From: Gemmatimonadaceae bacterium
Lineage (GTDB): Bacteria; Gemmatimonadota; Gemmatimonadetes; Gemmatimonadales; Gemmatimonadaceae
NCBI GenBank assembly: GCA_019689955.1
Contig: JADGGM010000200.1
Span: 1 to 6,280 of the forward strand
Reading direction: 5' to 3'
DNA length: 6,280 bases
Below, piece after piece: positions 1-6,000 of this stretch. Numbering within the stretch: the first letter of the stretch is position 1; every line of letters begins with the position of its first letter. The translations under genes were made by a program, and so were the position numbers. A model generated the notes under the pieces. That model saw only the letters and a list, made by a program, of their open reading frames with translations, did not search any database and was not told the DNA's origin.

Positions 1-453
1 GGAAAGGGGGAGGGGAGCGCGGCCCGCGCGACGCTCGACGCCGAGGCCCGCGCCGCCGGGGTGGCCGACCGCGTTGCCTGGCACGGCCACCCGCCGCCGG
101 ATGTGCGGCTCGGCCTCTACCGACGCGCCGCCGCGCTCGTCGTCGGCGCGCACAGCGCGGCGCAGCCGCAGACGGTCGCCGAGGCGCAGCTCTGCGCCAC
201 CCCCGTGGTCGCGCTCGACATGGACGGCGCCGCCGACCTCGTGCGCCACGAGCACACGGGAGCGCTCGTCCCCGCCGGCGACCCCGGCGCGCTCGCCGCC
301 GCCCTCGACGATCTCCTCGCGCACCCCGACCGCGCGGCCGCGCTCGGCCAGGCCGCGCGGATGCACGCCCTCGGCACGTTCGCCCCGGAGTCCGCGGCGC
401 GCCGCTACGCCATGCTCTACCGCTCCATTCTTGCCGACACCACCGCGCACTGA
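1..453 (+). CDS. GT4-type glycosyltransferase, C-terminal part (5' end outside window)
   Basis: The frame is open from base 1 to the TGA at 451-453, so only about 150 C-terminal residues are visible. They match the second Rossmann half of GT-B retaining glycosyltransferases (family GT4): a glycine-rich start (GKGEGS), then ADRVAWHGH at residues 22-30, a helix before VVGAHS, AEAQLCATPVVALDMDG at about 60-76, and the TGALVPAGD loop near residues 90-100. This half normally binds the nucleotide-sugar donor in the cytoplasm. In the usual E-x7-E donor motif the second Glu is present (E61), but the first position is Ala53 and the usual FG is QP. The donor, the acceptor and whether the motif is functional cannot be judged from this piece. 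The gene overlaps the next one by about 23 bases. The GTG at base 61 is an internal codon, not the start, because the conserved fold begins upstream of it. Confidence 0.85.
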   Translation, partial: GKGEGSAARATLDAEARAAGVADRVAWHGHPPPDVRLGLYRRAAALVVGAHSAAQPQTVAEAQLCATPVVALDMDGAADLVRHEHTGALVPAGDPGALAAALDDLLAHPDRAAALGQAARMHALGTFAPESAARRYAMLYRSILADTTAH

Positions 454-1420
454 CGCCCTCGATGTCCCCCGCCCGCAACGCACCGCGGCGCTCCGCATCG
501 CCAAGATCGCGTTCGGAGGCGTGGTCGCCGCCTGCGTCGCCTACGCGCTCTACACCCAGTGGGGGGCGCTCACCGCGGCCGCCGCGGCGGCGCGCCCGCG
601 GTGGGGACTCCTCGCGCTCTCCGCGCTCCTCGTGCTCGCGAACTACGCCCTCCTCATCGGCGCCTGGCGCGTGGTGCTCGGCGGGTGGGAGGGGCGCATG
701 CGCATCGGCTACTGGGAGAGCGCGCGCATCTGGACCGTCTCCAACCTCGGACGCTACGTTCCGGGAAAGGTGTGGGCCATGGGCTCCATGGCGCTCATGG
801 TCCAGGCGCACGGCGTCTCCGGCGTCGCCGCCGTCGGCTCGTCGATCCTCATCATGCTCATCAACACCGTGGCCGGCTTCGTCGTGCTCGCCGCCACGGG
901 CGCGCCCGTGCTCCACGTGCCGGCCGCCGGGACCGCCGTCATCATCGCGATCGGCGCCGCCGTGCTCCTCTCGCCGCACCTCCTCCCATGGCTCGGCGGG
1001 ATCGCCGCGAAGCTCACCAAGCGCGCGATCGCCATCCCGCGCCTCCCGCACCGCGCCATCTGGATCGCCGCGCTCATCTCAGCGGCGTCGTGGGTCCTCT
1101 ACGGCCTCGCCTTCCGCGTGCTCGTGGACGGCGTGCTCGGCCGAGCGCCTGGCGCGCTCGGCTTCTACGTCGCAGTTTTCACCGGCTCGTACCTGATCGG
1201 CTTTCTCGCGCTCATCGTCCCCGGCGGTATCGGCGTCCGCGAAGTCGTGATGGGGACGGCGCTGCGACAGGCGGGGTTCACCACCGGGGAGGCCGTGCTG
1301 CTCGTCGTCGCCTCCCGCGTCTGGCTCACCATTCTCGAGATCCTTCCCGCGCTTCTCTTCCTGGCGCACCGCTGGGTGCGCGGTCAACGCCCACATGGCT
1401 CAACTGAGATCACGCAGTAG
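431..1420 (+). CDS. Lysylphosphatidylglycerol synthase TM / UPF0104-type membrane protein
   Basis: This is a polytopic inner-membrane protein of about 329 residues with seven or eight hydrophobic segments, near residues 22-43, 57-78, 131-155, 167-186, 208-230, 244-264 and 286-312. Two motifs mark the family: SNLGRYVPGKVW at 104-115 and VPGGIGVRE at 263-271. These occur in the flippase-like domain of MprF and in stand-alone relatives found beside glycosyltransferases. There is no soluble aminoacyltransferase domain, so it should not make lysyl-PG. Moving or binding a lipid-linked intermediate is an inference. The start is uncertain. The frame stays open far upstream inside the glycosyltransferase gene, but that part is arginine/serine/proline-rich shadow sequence. 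The first sensible start is TTG 431, which keeps the whole first membrane segment. GTG 521 would cut into it. No clear ribosome binding site precedes either. The 3' end overlaps the next gene by 26 bases. Confidence 0.82.
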   Translation: MPTPPRTDALDVPRPQRTAALRIAKIAFGGVVAACVAYALYTQWGALTAAAAAARPRWGLLALSALLVLANYALLIGAWRVVLGGWEGRMRIGYWESARIWTVSNLGRYVPGKVWAMGSMALMVQAHGVSGVAAVGSSILIMLINTVAGFVVLAATGAPVLHVPAAGTAVIIAIGAAVLLSPHLLPWLGGIAAKLTKRAIAIPRLPHRAIWIAALISAASWVLYGLAFRVLVDGVLGRAPGALGFYVAVFTGSYLIGFLALIVPGGIGVREVVMGTALRQAGFTTGEAVLLVVASRVWLTILEILPALLFLAHRWVRGQRPHGSTEITQ

Positions 1421-3839
1421 CGGCGCCACTGCGGCGCTGAGCACACCCTCCGCGGCGCCGCGGTTCGCGCTGGGGTGGGCAGCGCTGCTCTACGCGCTGT
1501 GCACGCTCTCGCTCGCCTATCCCATCCTGCAGGGACGCTTCCTCGCGGGCCCGAACAGCGATCAGTTCAAGGCCGGCTACGCCTTCCGCGAGTTCGCGGC
1601 GAGCTACCTCCACCAGACCGGGCACATCCCCCTCTGGAACCCCTATCTCATGGGCGGCGTCCCGTACGTCGCGGGGATGGCGGGGGACATCTTCTACCCG
1701 CCGTCGCTCATCCTCCGCGGGATCCTGCCCACGGACCTCGCGATGTCGCTCGCGTTCGCGCTGCACCTCTTCGTCGCGGGGCTGTTCACGTACCTGTTCC
1801 TGCGCGCCGCGCGCCTCGGGTACTACGGGTCGCTCGCGGGCGGGGTGGCGTACATGCTCGGCGGCTTCGTGGCCTCGCTCGCGGGGGCGGGGCACGACGG
1901 CAAGCTGTACATCGCCGCCCTCCTCCCGGTGGTGCTCTGGCTCCTCCTGTACGGCGTGCGCGACGGCCGCGCGTGGGCCTGGGGGGTGCTCGCCGCGGCG
2001 ATCGGGCTCGCGGTGCTGAGCCCGCACCCGCAGGTGCTCCAGTACCTCCTCCTCACGGGGGGAGCGTTCGCGCTCTACCTCGCGTTCGCGGAAGTCCGCG
2101 CCGGACGCATCGACCGCGCGACCGCCATCCGCCGGCTCGCCCTCGCGTTCGTCGCGGTGATCCTCGGGGCGGCGATGGGAGCAGTGCAGTTCCTGCCGGT
2201 GGCCGAGTACACACCGTGGTCACCGCGCGCCGGGGGGCAGGGGTACCAGGCGGCGATCCAGTTCTCCTTCCCGCCGGAAGAGCTGATCAACACCTACCTC
2301 CCGCAGTTCTCCGGGCTCCTCAATGCCTACTGGGGACGCAACGGGATTCATTTCCACAGCGAATACATCGGCGTCGTCATCCTGATGCTCGCCGGGGCAG
2401 GGCTCGGCGTCGCCAGGTGGAGCGGCTTCGTGCGCTTCTGGATCGGCGTGGGGATCGTGACGCTCCTCTGGGCGCTCGGCGGGTACACGCCGTTCTACCA
2501 CCTCGTCTACGCGCTCGTCCCCGGGAGCAAGTTCTTCCGCGCGCCGAGCACGATCTTCTACATCACGACCTTCTGCGTCGCGATCCTCGCCGCCTACGGC
2601 ACCGAGCGCCTCCTGGCGCGCAAGGTCACGACGAAGTACGCCGTCGGGTGGCTCATCGGCGGGGCAGTGGTCGCGATCCTCGCCGCCTCGGGCGCGCTCA
2701 CGAACCTGAGCCTCACGATCAACGCCGACGCGGCCGAGTTGATCTACGCCAACAAGAGCGCGATGACGATGGGCGCGCTGCGGTCCCTCGGTTTCGTCGT
2801 GCTCGGCGCGGCGGTGATGGTCCTGTTCCTCACCGACCGGATCCCCGCGGCGGCCGCCGGGTGGGCGCTCGTCATCATCGGCGCCGTCGACCTCTGGACC
2901 ATCGAGCGATTCTACTGGTCGTCGTCGCCGCCGGCGAAGGTCGCGTACGCGTCGAACCCCGCCGTGGACTACATCAAGGCGCAGGACGCGAAGGAGCCGG
3001 GGCGCGTGTACTCCGTCATGCTCGCCAACGCCGGCCCGCCGAGCGATCCGTTCCTCGGCCGCGACGCCCTCATGGTCCACCGCATCCGCCAGGTGACCGG
3101 GTACCACGGGAACGAGCTCGGCCGCTACCAGGTGCTGAACGGCTTTGCCGAAGGGGGGATGGAAGGGCAGCTCCAGCGCGTCCTCGGGAACCCCAACTTC
3201 TGGCGGCTCGAGAACGTGAAGTACGTCCTCACCAACCGCCCGGACCTCCCGATCCCCGGCGTGCGCAAGATCCTCGGCCCCGTGAACGATGCCCAGGGGA
3301 CACCCCTGTACCTCTTCGGGCTCCCGGGGGACAATCCCCCCGCCTGGGTCACCCCCGTGATCGTCACCGCCGCTGACGGCCCCGTGCTCGCCACCGTGCT
3401 CAACCCCAAGTTCGATCCGGCCACGGCAGCGCTATTCGACACCTCCGCCAAGGTGAAGGGCGTCCAGGTGCAGACGCTCCCGGCACCGCTCCCCATCCGC
3501 GCGGCCGTCACGCGGTACGATCCCGGGCACATCACCGTGCAGCTCGACCGCCCCGCGCCCGACGGGGCGGCGCTGGTGGTGTCCGAGAATTACTATCCGG
3601 GGTGGGAGGCGACCGCGGACGGAAAGCCGGCCACGGTCGGACGAGCGGACTACACCTTGATCGGCGTCGCGCTCCCCGCCGGAGCGCGGACCATCGATCT
3701 CACCTACCGCAGCAGGACCTTCGAGCACGGGAAGAGGATCACGCTCGTCGCCACCCTGATCGCGCTGGCGCTGCTGATCGCAGGGCTCGTCGTGGGACGG
3801 CGCCAGGGGCATGGGGAGGAGGAGAGCGCACGTGGCTGA
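1395..3839 (+). CDS. YfhO-family membrane protein (GT-C-like)
   Basis: This 814-residue protein has about 13 predicted membrane segments in roughly residues 25-500, then a large soluble domain (about 510-780) and a final membrane helix (782-801) with a short charged tail. Family marks are GPNSDQFKAG at 52-61, whose Asp56 lies in the first outer loop where GT-C enzymes keep a catalytic acid; IPLWNPYLMGG at 78-88; SKFFRAPSTIFYI at 378-390; and SENYYPGWEA at 730-739 in the C-terminal beta-rich domain. YfhO relatives in Firmicutes glycosylate teichoic acids using undecaprenyl-phosphate sugars. In Gram-negative-type genomes the acceptor is usually unknown. Start ATG 1395 is the most upstream start in frame; it has no obvious Shine-Dalgarno and lies inside the previous gene, so translation is probably coupled. 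The end overlaps the following GT2 gene by 8 bases. The family call is secure; substrate and acceptor are not. Confidence 0.88.
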   Translation: MAQLRSRSSGATAALSTPSAAPRFALGWAALLYALCTLSLAYPILQGRFLAGPNSDQFKAGYAFREFAASYLHQTGHIPLWNPYLMGGVPYVAGMAGDIFYPPSLILRGILPTDLAMSLAFALHLFVAGLFTYLFLRAARLGYYGSLAGGVAYMLGGFVASLAGAGHDGKLYIAALLPVVLWLLLYGVRDGRAWAWGVLAAAIGLAVLSPHPQVLQYLLLTGGAFALYLAFAEVRAGRIDRATAIRRLALAFVAVILGAAMGAVQFLPVAEYTPWSPRAGGQGYQAAIQFSFPPEELINTYLPQFSGLLNAYWGRNGIHFHSEYIGVVILMLAGAGLGVARWSGFVRFWIGVGIVTLLWALGGYTPFYHLVYALVPGSKFFRAPSTIFYITTFCVAILAAYGTERLLARKVTTKYAVGWLIGGAVVAILAASGALTNLSLTINADAAELIYANKSAMTMGALRSLGFVVLGAAVMVLFLTDRIPAAAAGWALVIIGAVDLWTIERFYWSSSPPAKVAYASNPAVDYIKAQDAKEPGRVYSVMLANAGPPSDPFLGRDALMVHRIRQVTGYHGNELGRYQVLNGFAEGGMEGQLQRVLGNPNFWRLENVKYVLTNRPDLPIPGVRKILGPVNDAQGTPLYLFGLPGDNPPAWVTPVIVTAADGPVLATVLNPKFDPATAALFDTSAKVKGVQVQTLPAPLPIRAAVTRYDPGHITVQLDRPAPDGAALVVSENYYPGWEATADGKPATVGRADYTLIGVALPAGARTIDLTYRSRTFEHGKRITLVATLIALALLIAGLVVGRRQGHGEEESARG
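3817..3822 (+). promoter_or_regulatory. Strong Shine-Dalgarno that fixes the GT2 start
   Basis: A perfect AGGAGG lies nine bases before GTG 3832, inside the last codons of the YfhO gene. An ATG at 3811 is also in frame but lies upstream of this site and has no such signal of its own. GTG 3832 is therefore the better start and gives the usual DPM1-type beginning, a few residues before VIVPTYNE. This is the only strong ribosome binding site in the operon, so the gene may be translated well independently of coupling. Confidence 0.75.
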
Positions 3840-4554
3840 ACGGGCACTGGTCATCGTCCCGACGTACAACGAGCGGGAGAACATCACCCGGCTCATCGAC
3901 GCGGTCCTGTGCAAGGACCCGCGCCTCGAGATGCTGATCGTCGACGACAACTCGCCGGACGGCACCGGCCGGATCGTCGACGACATCGCGGCCGCGAACC
4001 CGCGGGTGCACACGCTCCATCGCCCCGGGAAGATGGGGCTCGGCACGGCCTACCTGGCGGGGTTCCGCTGGGCCGTGGAGCGCGGCTACGACTACGTCTT
4101 CGAGATGGACGCCGACTTCTCGCACGACCCCAACCACCTCCCGCAATTCCTCGAGGCGATCCGCGACGCGGACCTGGTGCTCGGCTCGCGCTACCGGAAG
4201 GGGCGGGTGACGGTCGTGAACTGGCCGATGACGCGGCTCCTCCTCAGCTATTTCGCGAACATTTATGCGAGAGTCGTAACTGGGCTTCCCGTCGAGGATT
4301 CCACAGGCGGCTTCAAGTGCTTTCGCAGGTCCGTGCTGGAGGCGATCGACCTGGACCGGGTGCGCTCGAACGGGTACGCGTTCCAGATCGAGATGAGCTT
4401 CCGGGCGTGGAAGAAGGGGTTCCGGATCACGGAGATCCCGATCGTGTTCGTGGACCGGACCGAGGGGGAGAGCAAGATGTCGAAGAAGATCGTGCGGGAG
4501 GCCGTGTGGATGGTGTGGCGGCTCCGCTGGTGGGCGCTGACGGGACGGATCTGA
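3832..4554 (+). CDS. DPM1-like polyprenol-phosphate mannosyltransferase (GT2)
   Basis: This 240-residue protein is an inverting GT-A enzyme of family GT2, nearest in layout to dolichol/polyprenol-phosphate mannose synthase. It is expected to move mannose (or another hexose) from a nucleotide sugar to polyprenyl phosphate on the cytoplasmic face. Visible motifs are VIVPTYNERENI (7-18), IVDDNSPDGTG (36-46, nucleotide binding), EMDADFSHDP (91-100, with the metal-binding DAD), LGSRY (117-121), EDSTGGFKCFR (155-165), SNGYAFQIEM (179-188) and the lipid-phosphate loop VDRTEGESKMS (207-217). It ends soon after, with no C-terminal membrane segments, so it is the short soluble DPM1 form and not the GtrB/CsbB form. 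GTG 3832 overlaps the YfhO stop by 8 bases, and the stop shares one base with the dapF ATG. Codons for residues 140-164 (4249-4323) are A/T-ending far more often than in the rest of the gene. The sugar is not determinable from sequence. Confidence 0.9.
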   Translation: MAERALVIVPTYNERENITRLIDAVLCKDPRLEMLIVDDNSPDGTGRIVDDIAAANPRVHTLHRPGKMGLGTAYLAGFRWAVERGYDYVFEMDADFSHDPNHLPQFLEAIRDADLVLGSRYRKGRVTVVNWPMTRLLLSYFANIYARVVTGLPVEDSTGGFKCFRRSVLEAIDLDRVRSNGYAFQIEMSFRAWKKGFRITEIPIVFVDRTEGESKMSKKIVREAVWMVWRLRWWALTGRI

Positions 4555-5375
4555 TGACCACGCGCCAGTTCTTCAAGATGAGCGGCTCCGGGAACGACTT
4601 CGTGGTGTTCGACGCCCGGACCGAGCCCGCGGGGGCGATCGACGATCCGGTGGTGATCCAGGCGCTCTGCGCGCGCGGGACCGGGGTCGGGGCTGACGGC
4701 CTCGTGTTCATCGAGCCGGCCACGGAGAAGGCGGCCGACTTCCGGATGCGCTACTTCAACGCCGACGGTTCTCGCGCGGCGATGTGCGGGAACGCCACGC
4801 TGTGCGTGACCCGGCTGGCCGCGGACCTCGGCGCGGGGCCGCGCGAGGGGATGCGCGTCCAGACCGACTCCGGGATCGTCACGTCGCGGATGGTCGGCGC
4901 GAGCGCGGAGGTCGACATGGCGCCGGTGCACGAGGTGCGCTCCGACGTCGCGATCGAGCTCCAGGAAGGGGAGCAGCGGATCGGCTACGCGATCCCCGGG
5001 GTGCCGCACCTCGTGGTGCTCTGCCAGGACGTGGGGCGGATCGACGTGATGGGGCGGGGGCGAGCGCTCCGGCTGCACCCGGCGGTCCGGCCGCACGGGG
5101 CGAACGCGAACTTCGTCTCCCGGCGGGAGGACGGGACGTGGTCGATCCGCACCTACGAGCGGGGGGTGGAGGCCGAGACGCTGGCGTGCGGCACGGGTGC
5201 GATCGCCTCGGCGATCCTCCTGTGCACCTGGGGGCAGTCCGGGCTCGACACGACGCTCGTCACGCGCTCCGGCCGCCAGGTGTCCGTCCGCCTGCGCCGG
5301 CACGACGCGGATTGGTGTCCGACGCTGCGCGGCGAGGCTCGGCTGGTCTTCACGGGCGAGCTCGGCGACGCGTAG
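4554..5375 (+). CDS. dapF: Diaminopimelate epimerase DapF
   Basis: This 273-residue enzyme, of normal family length, converts LL- to meso-diaminopimelate in the cytoplasm, the late step feeding lysine and peptidoglycan synthesis. It has the two-fold DapF architecture with both catalytic cysteines: Cys78 in AAMCGNATLC and Cys212 in ETLACGTGA. Other family marks are KMSGSGNDFVVFD (8-20), GVGADGL (44-50), YFNADGS (67-73), ANANFV (183-188) and YERGVEAE (201-208). Two places depart from the textbook form. CGNG-A/L-RC is CGNATLC. GNPH reads GVPH (149-152), so Val150 stands where the Asn that contacts substrate in Haemophilus DapF (Asn157) would be. Similar variants exist in other phyla, so activity is still likely. 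ATG 4554 overlaps the preceding stop as TGATG; only a weak purine stretch lies upstream, so coupled re-initiation is probable. It is the last gene of the operon. Confidence 0.95.
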   Translation: MTTRQFFKMSGSGNDFVVFDARTEPAGAIDDPVVIQALCARGTGVGADGLVFIEPATEKAADFRMRYFNADGSRAAMCGNATLCVTRLAADLGAGPREGMRVQTDSGIVTSRMVGASAEVDMAPVHEVRSDVAIELQEGEQRIGYAIPGVPHLVVLCQDVGRIDVMGRGRALRLHPAVRPHGANANFVSRREDGTWSIRTYERGVEAETLACGTGAIASAILLCTWGQSGLDTTLVTRSGRQVSVRLRRHDADWCPTLRGEARLVFTGELGDA

Positions 5376-5434
5376 CGCGAGGTCGCGCCCGAGATCCTGC
5401 CTAAGAACATGTTCGACAACGAGTTGCAGCGTAA

Positions 5435-5469
5435 GTGGGGAACGGGTCTCGTCCCGTTTTCCACATTTT
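5435..5469 (+). terminator. Probable intrinsic terminator of the dapF operon
   Basis: GTGGGGAACGGG (5435-5446) pairs with CCCGTTTTCCAC (5453-5464) as a 12-bp RNA stem containing two G-U pairs, around a six-base loop TCTCGT. It is followed by A and TTTT (5465-5469). It sits 60 bases after the dapF stop, where an operon terminator belongs. The U tract is only four bases, then CCC, so efficiency may be modest. Confidence 0.6.
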
Positions 5470-5474
5470 CCCAC
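5453..5474 (-). promoter_or_regulatory. MraZ-box-like GTGG repeats (weak call)
   Basis: Read on the - strand, this segment is GTGGGAAAAT followed by GTGGAAAAC and GGG, two near-identical boxes about ten bases apart. MraZ binds TGGG-type repeats of this spacing in front of its own gene. About 43 bases further on, at 5410-5399 on the - strand, lies ATG TTC TTA GGC (MFLG), the usual first residues of MraZ, but the frame then runs into the antisense of dapF with no MraZ similarity. It could be a remnant of an mraZ leader. The same bases form the downstream arm of the terminator hairpin, which alone may explain the pattern. Confidence 0.2.
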
Positions 5475-5480
5475 GGGGTC

Positions 5481-5512
5481 TAGTTTACATAATCTATCTT
5501 ATACGAACTAAG
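5481..5512. other. AT-rich patch in a GC-rich region
   Basis: Only 8 of these 32 bases are G or C, against a background near 70%. TTTACA (5484-5489) and TTATAC (5499-5504) resemble promoter elements, but the gap between them is nine bases, too short for a sigma-70 promoter. No well-spaced pair was found on either strand, and no gene follows on the + strand. It may be a spacer, a sequence junction or an unrecognised promoter. Confidence 0.4.
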
Positions 5513-5589
5513 TCCCAGGCCGATCGCCACGCCCCCACCGCCTTGCTCGGGCCCCCAACTCGGTGGGCCGCAGCCGGCTCGGCTATGGC

Positions 5590-5688
5590 GATTCGTCGGC
5601 GGCGATTTGACTGCAGCGCGGTTTGACTGCGGCGATTGACTATCGGGATTTGACCGGCGCGATTCGACTGCGGCGATTCGACCGCGGA
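5590..5688. repeat. Tandem array A, seven degenerate 14-bp units
   Basis: Units begin at 5590, 5604, 5620, 5634, 5647, 5661 and 5675, giving spacings of 14, 16, 14, 13, 14 and 14. The consensus is GATTCGACTGCGGC. The core GATTYGAC is intact in units 2, 5, 6 and 7, has one substitution in units 1 and 3, and has lost one base in unit 4. The period is not a multiple of three and the indels shift frame, so the array is not protein-coding. Confidence 0.85.
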
Positions 5689-5714
5689 GGCCCAGCCACA
5701 GGAGCTTGGTCGCA

Positions 5715-5840
5715 GTGGCTCGGTATCGCCGGTAGTCGCGGTGGCTCAGTATCCGTACCAGTGGCTCGGTATCGGTGCCCGTGGCTCGGTATCGGTACCG
5801 GTGGTTCGGTATCGGTACCGGTGGTTCGGTATCGGTAGTA
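5715..5840. repeat. Tandem array B, 20-bp units
   Basis: Five units in exact 20-base register start at 5741, 5761, 5781, 5801 and 5821, preceded by a diverged 26-base copy at 5715. The consensus is GTGGCTCGGTATCGGTACCG. Units 3 and 4 differ at one base (GGCT against GGTT) and both end in the palindrome CGGTACCG (5793-5800 and 5813-5820). The outer units are the most diverged, as in an array growing from its middle. The period is about two helical turns. Confidence 0.92.
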
Positions 5841-5854
5841 GATCGGTCCCACGG

Positions 5855-5937
5855 GCTCGGTCGCGGTAGCTCGGCAGCGGAAGCCAGGCGCGGTAGCCGG
5901 GTCGCAGCGGCCGGGTCGCAGCGGCTGGGTCGCAATG
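5855..5937. repeat. Tandem array C, six 14-bp units
   Basis: Units begin at 5855, 5869, 5883 (13 bases), 5896, 5910 and 5924. The consensus is close to GCCGGGTCGCAGCG, and the units at 5896 and 5910 are identical. A seventh, strongly changed copy may follow at 5938. The period equals that of array A, but the unit sequence is different. Confidence 0.82.
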
Positions 5938-5943
5938 GTTCGC

Positions 5944-5979
5944 CAGCCGCACCTCGGCTGCGCCGGCTCTACCGCCGGC
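5944..5979 (-). terminator. Two adjacent GC hairpins after the converging gene (weak)
   Basis: CAGCCG / CGGCTG (5944-5949 and 5955-5960, five-base loop) and GCCGGC / GCCGGC (5962-5967 and 5974-5979, six-base loop) are back-to-back perfect 6-bp stems, 20-60 bases downstream of the - strand stop. There is no U tract on either strand, so this is not a classical intrinsic terminator. They may only slow polymerase, or be chance in GC-rich sequence. Confidence 0.25.
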
Positions 5980-6000
5980 TGCGACGGTTCAGCCCCCGGC

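Larger units (their letters stand above)
5376..6000. other. Gene-free convergent intergenic region rich in repeats
   Basis: These 625 bases separate dapF from a converging gene. They contain a hairpin terminator candidate, a short AT-rich patch, three tandem-repeat arrays and small GC hairpins, listed separately. Bases 5513-5589 show no feature I can name. Open frames across the arrays give low-complexity peptides that only mirror the repeats, with no plausible ribosome binding site, so I call no gene. No tRNA cloverleaf or rRNA sequence was seen. Confidence 0.75.

Noticed and set aside
74..430. N-terminal extension of the UPF0104-type protein
   Set aside because: The residues are Arg/Ser/Pro-rich low-complexity sequence typical of an out-of-frame GC-rich gene, and the region is fully explained by the glycosyltransferase frame.
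3811..3831. ATG 3811 as the GT2 start
   Set aside because: The AGGAGG at 3817-3822 lies inside this extension and is ideally spaced for GTG 3832.
5405..5414. GAACATGTTC palindrome as a LexA-type SOS box
   Set aside because: The half-sites are two bases apart instead of the four or more needed for GAAC-N4-GTTC, and it lies downstream of an operon, not before a gene.
4263..5474. Long - strand frame antisense to dapF and the GT2 gene
   Set aside because: Arg/Pro/His-rich shadow of two well-identified genes, with no recognisable domain.
5376..5480. Continuation of the dapF frame past its TAG (about 34 codons to the next stop)
   Set aside because: DapF already has normal length and a normal C-terminus; the extra stretch covers the terminator hairpin and has no start context.
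5484..5512. Sigma-70 promoter in the AT-rich patch
   Set aside because: No -35/-10 pair with 16-18 base spacing was found on either strand, and no gene follows in a fitting position.
5480..5935. Open frame of 151 codons on the - strand across all three arrays
   Set aside because: Its peptide just translates the repeats (recurring TEP, RYR and PIP strings), there is no ribosome binding site, and codon use is unlike the real genes.
5590..5937. CRISPR-like array
   Set aside because: Units are 14-20 bases and directly abutting, with no unique spacers and no cas gene in the window.
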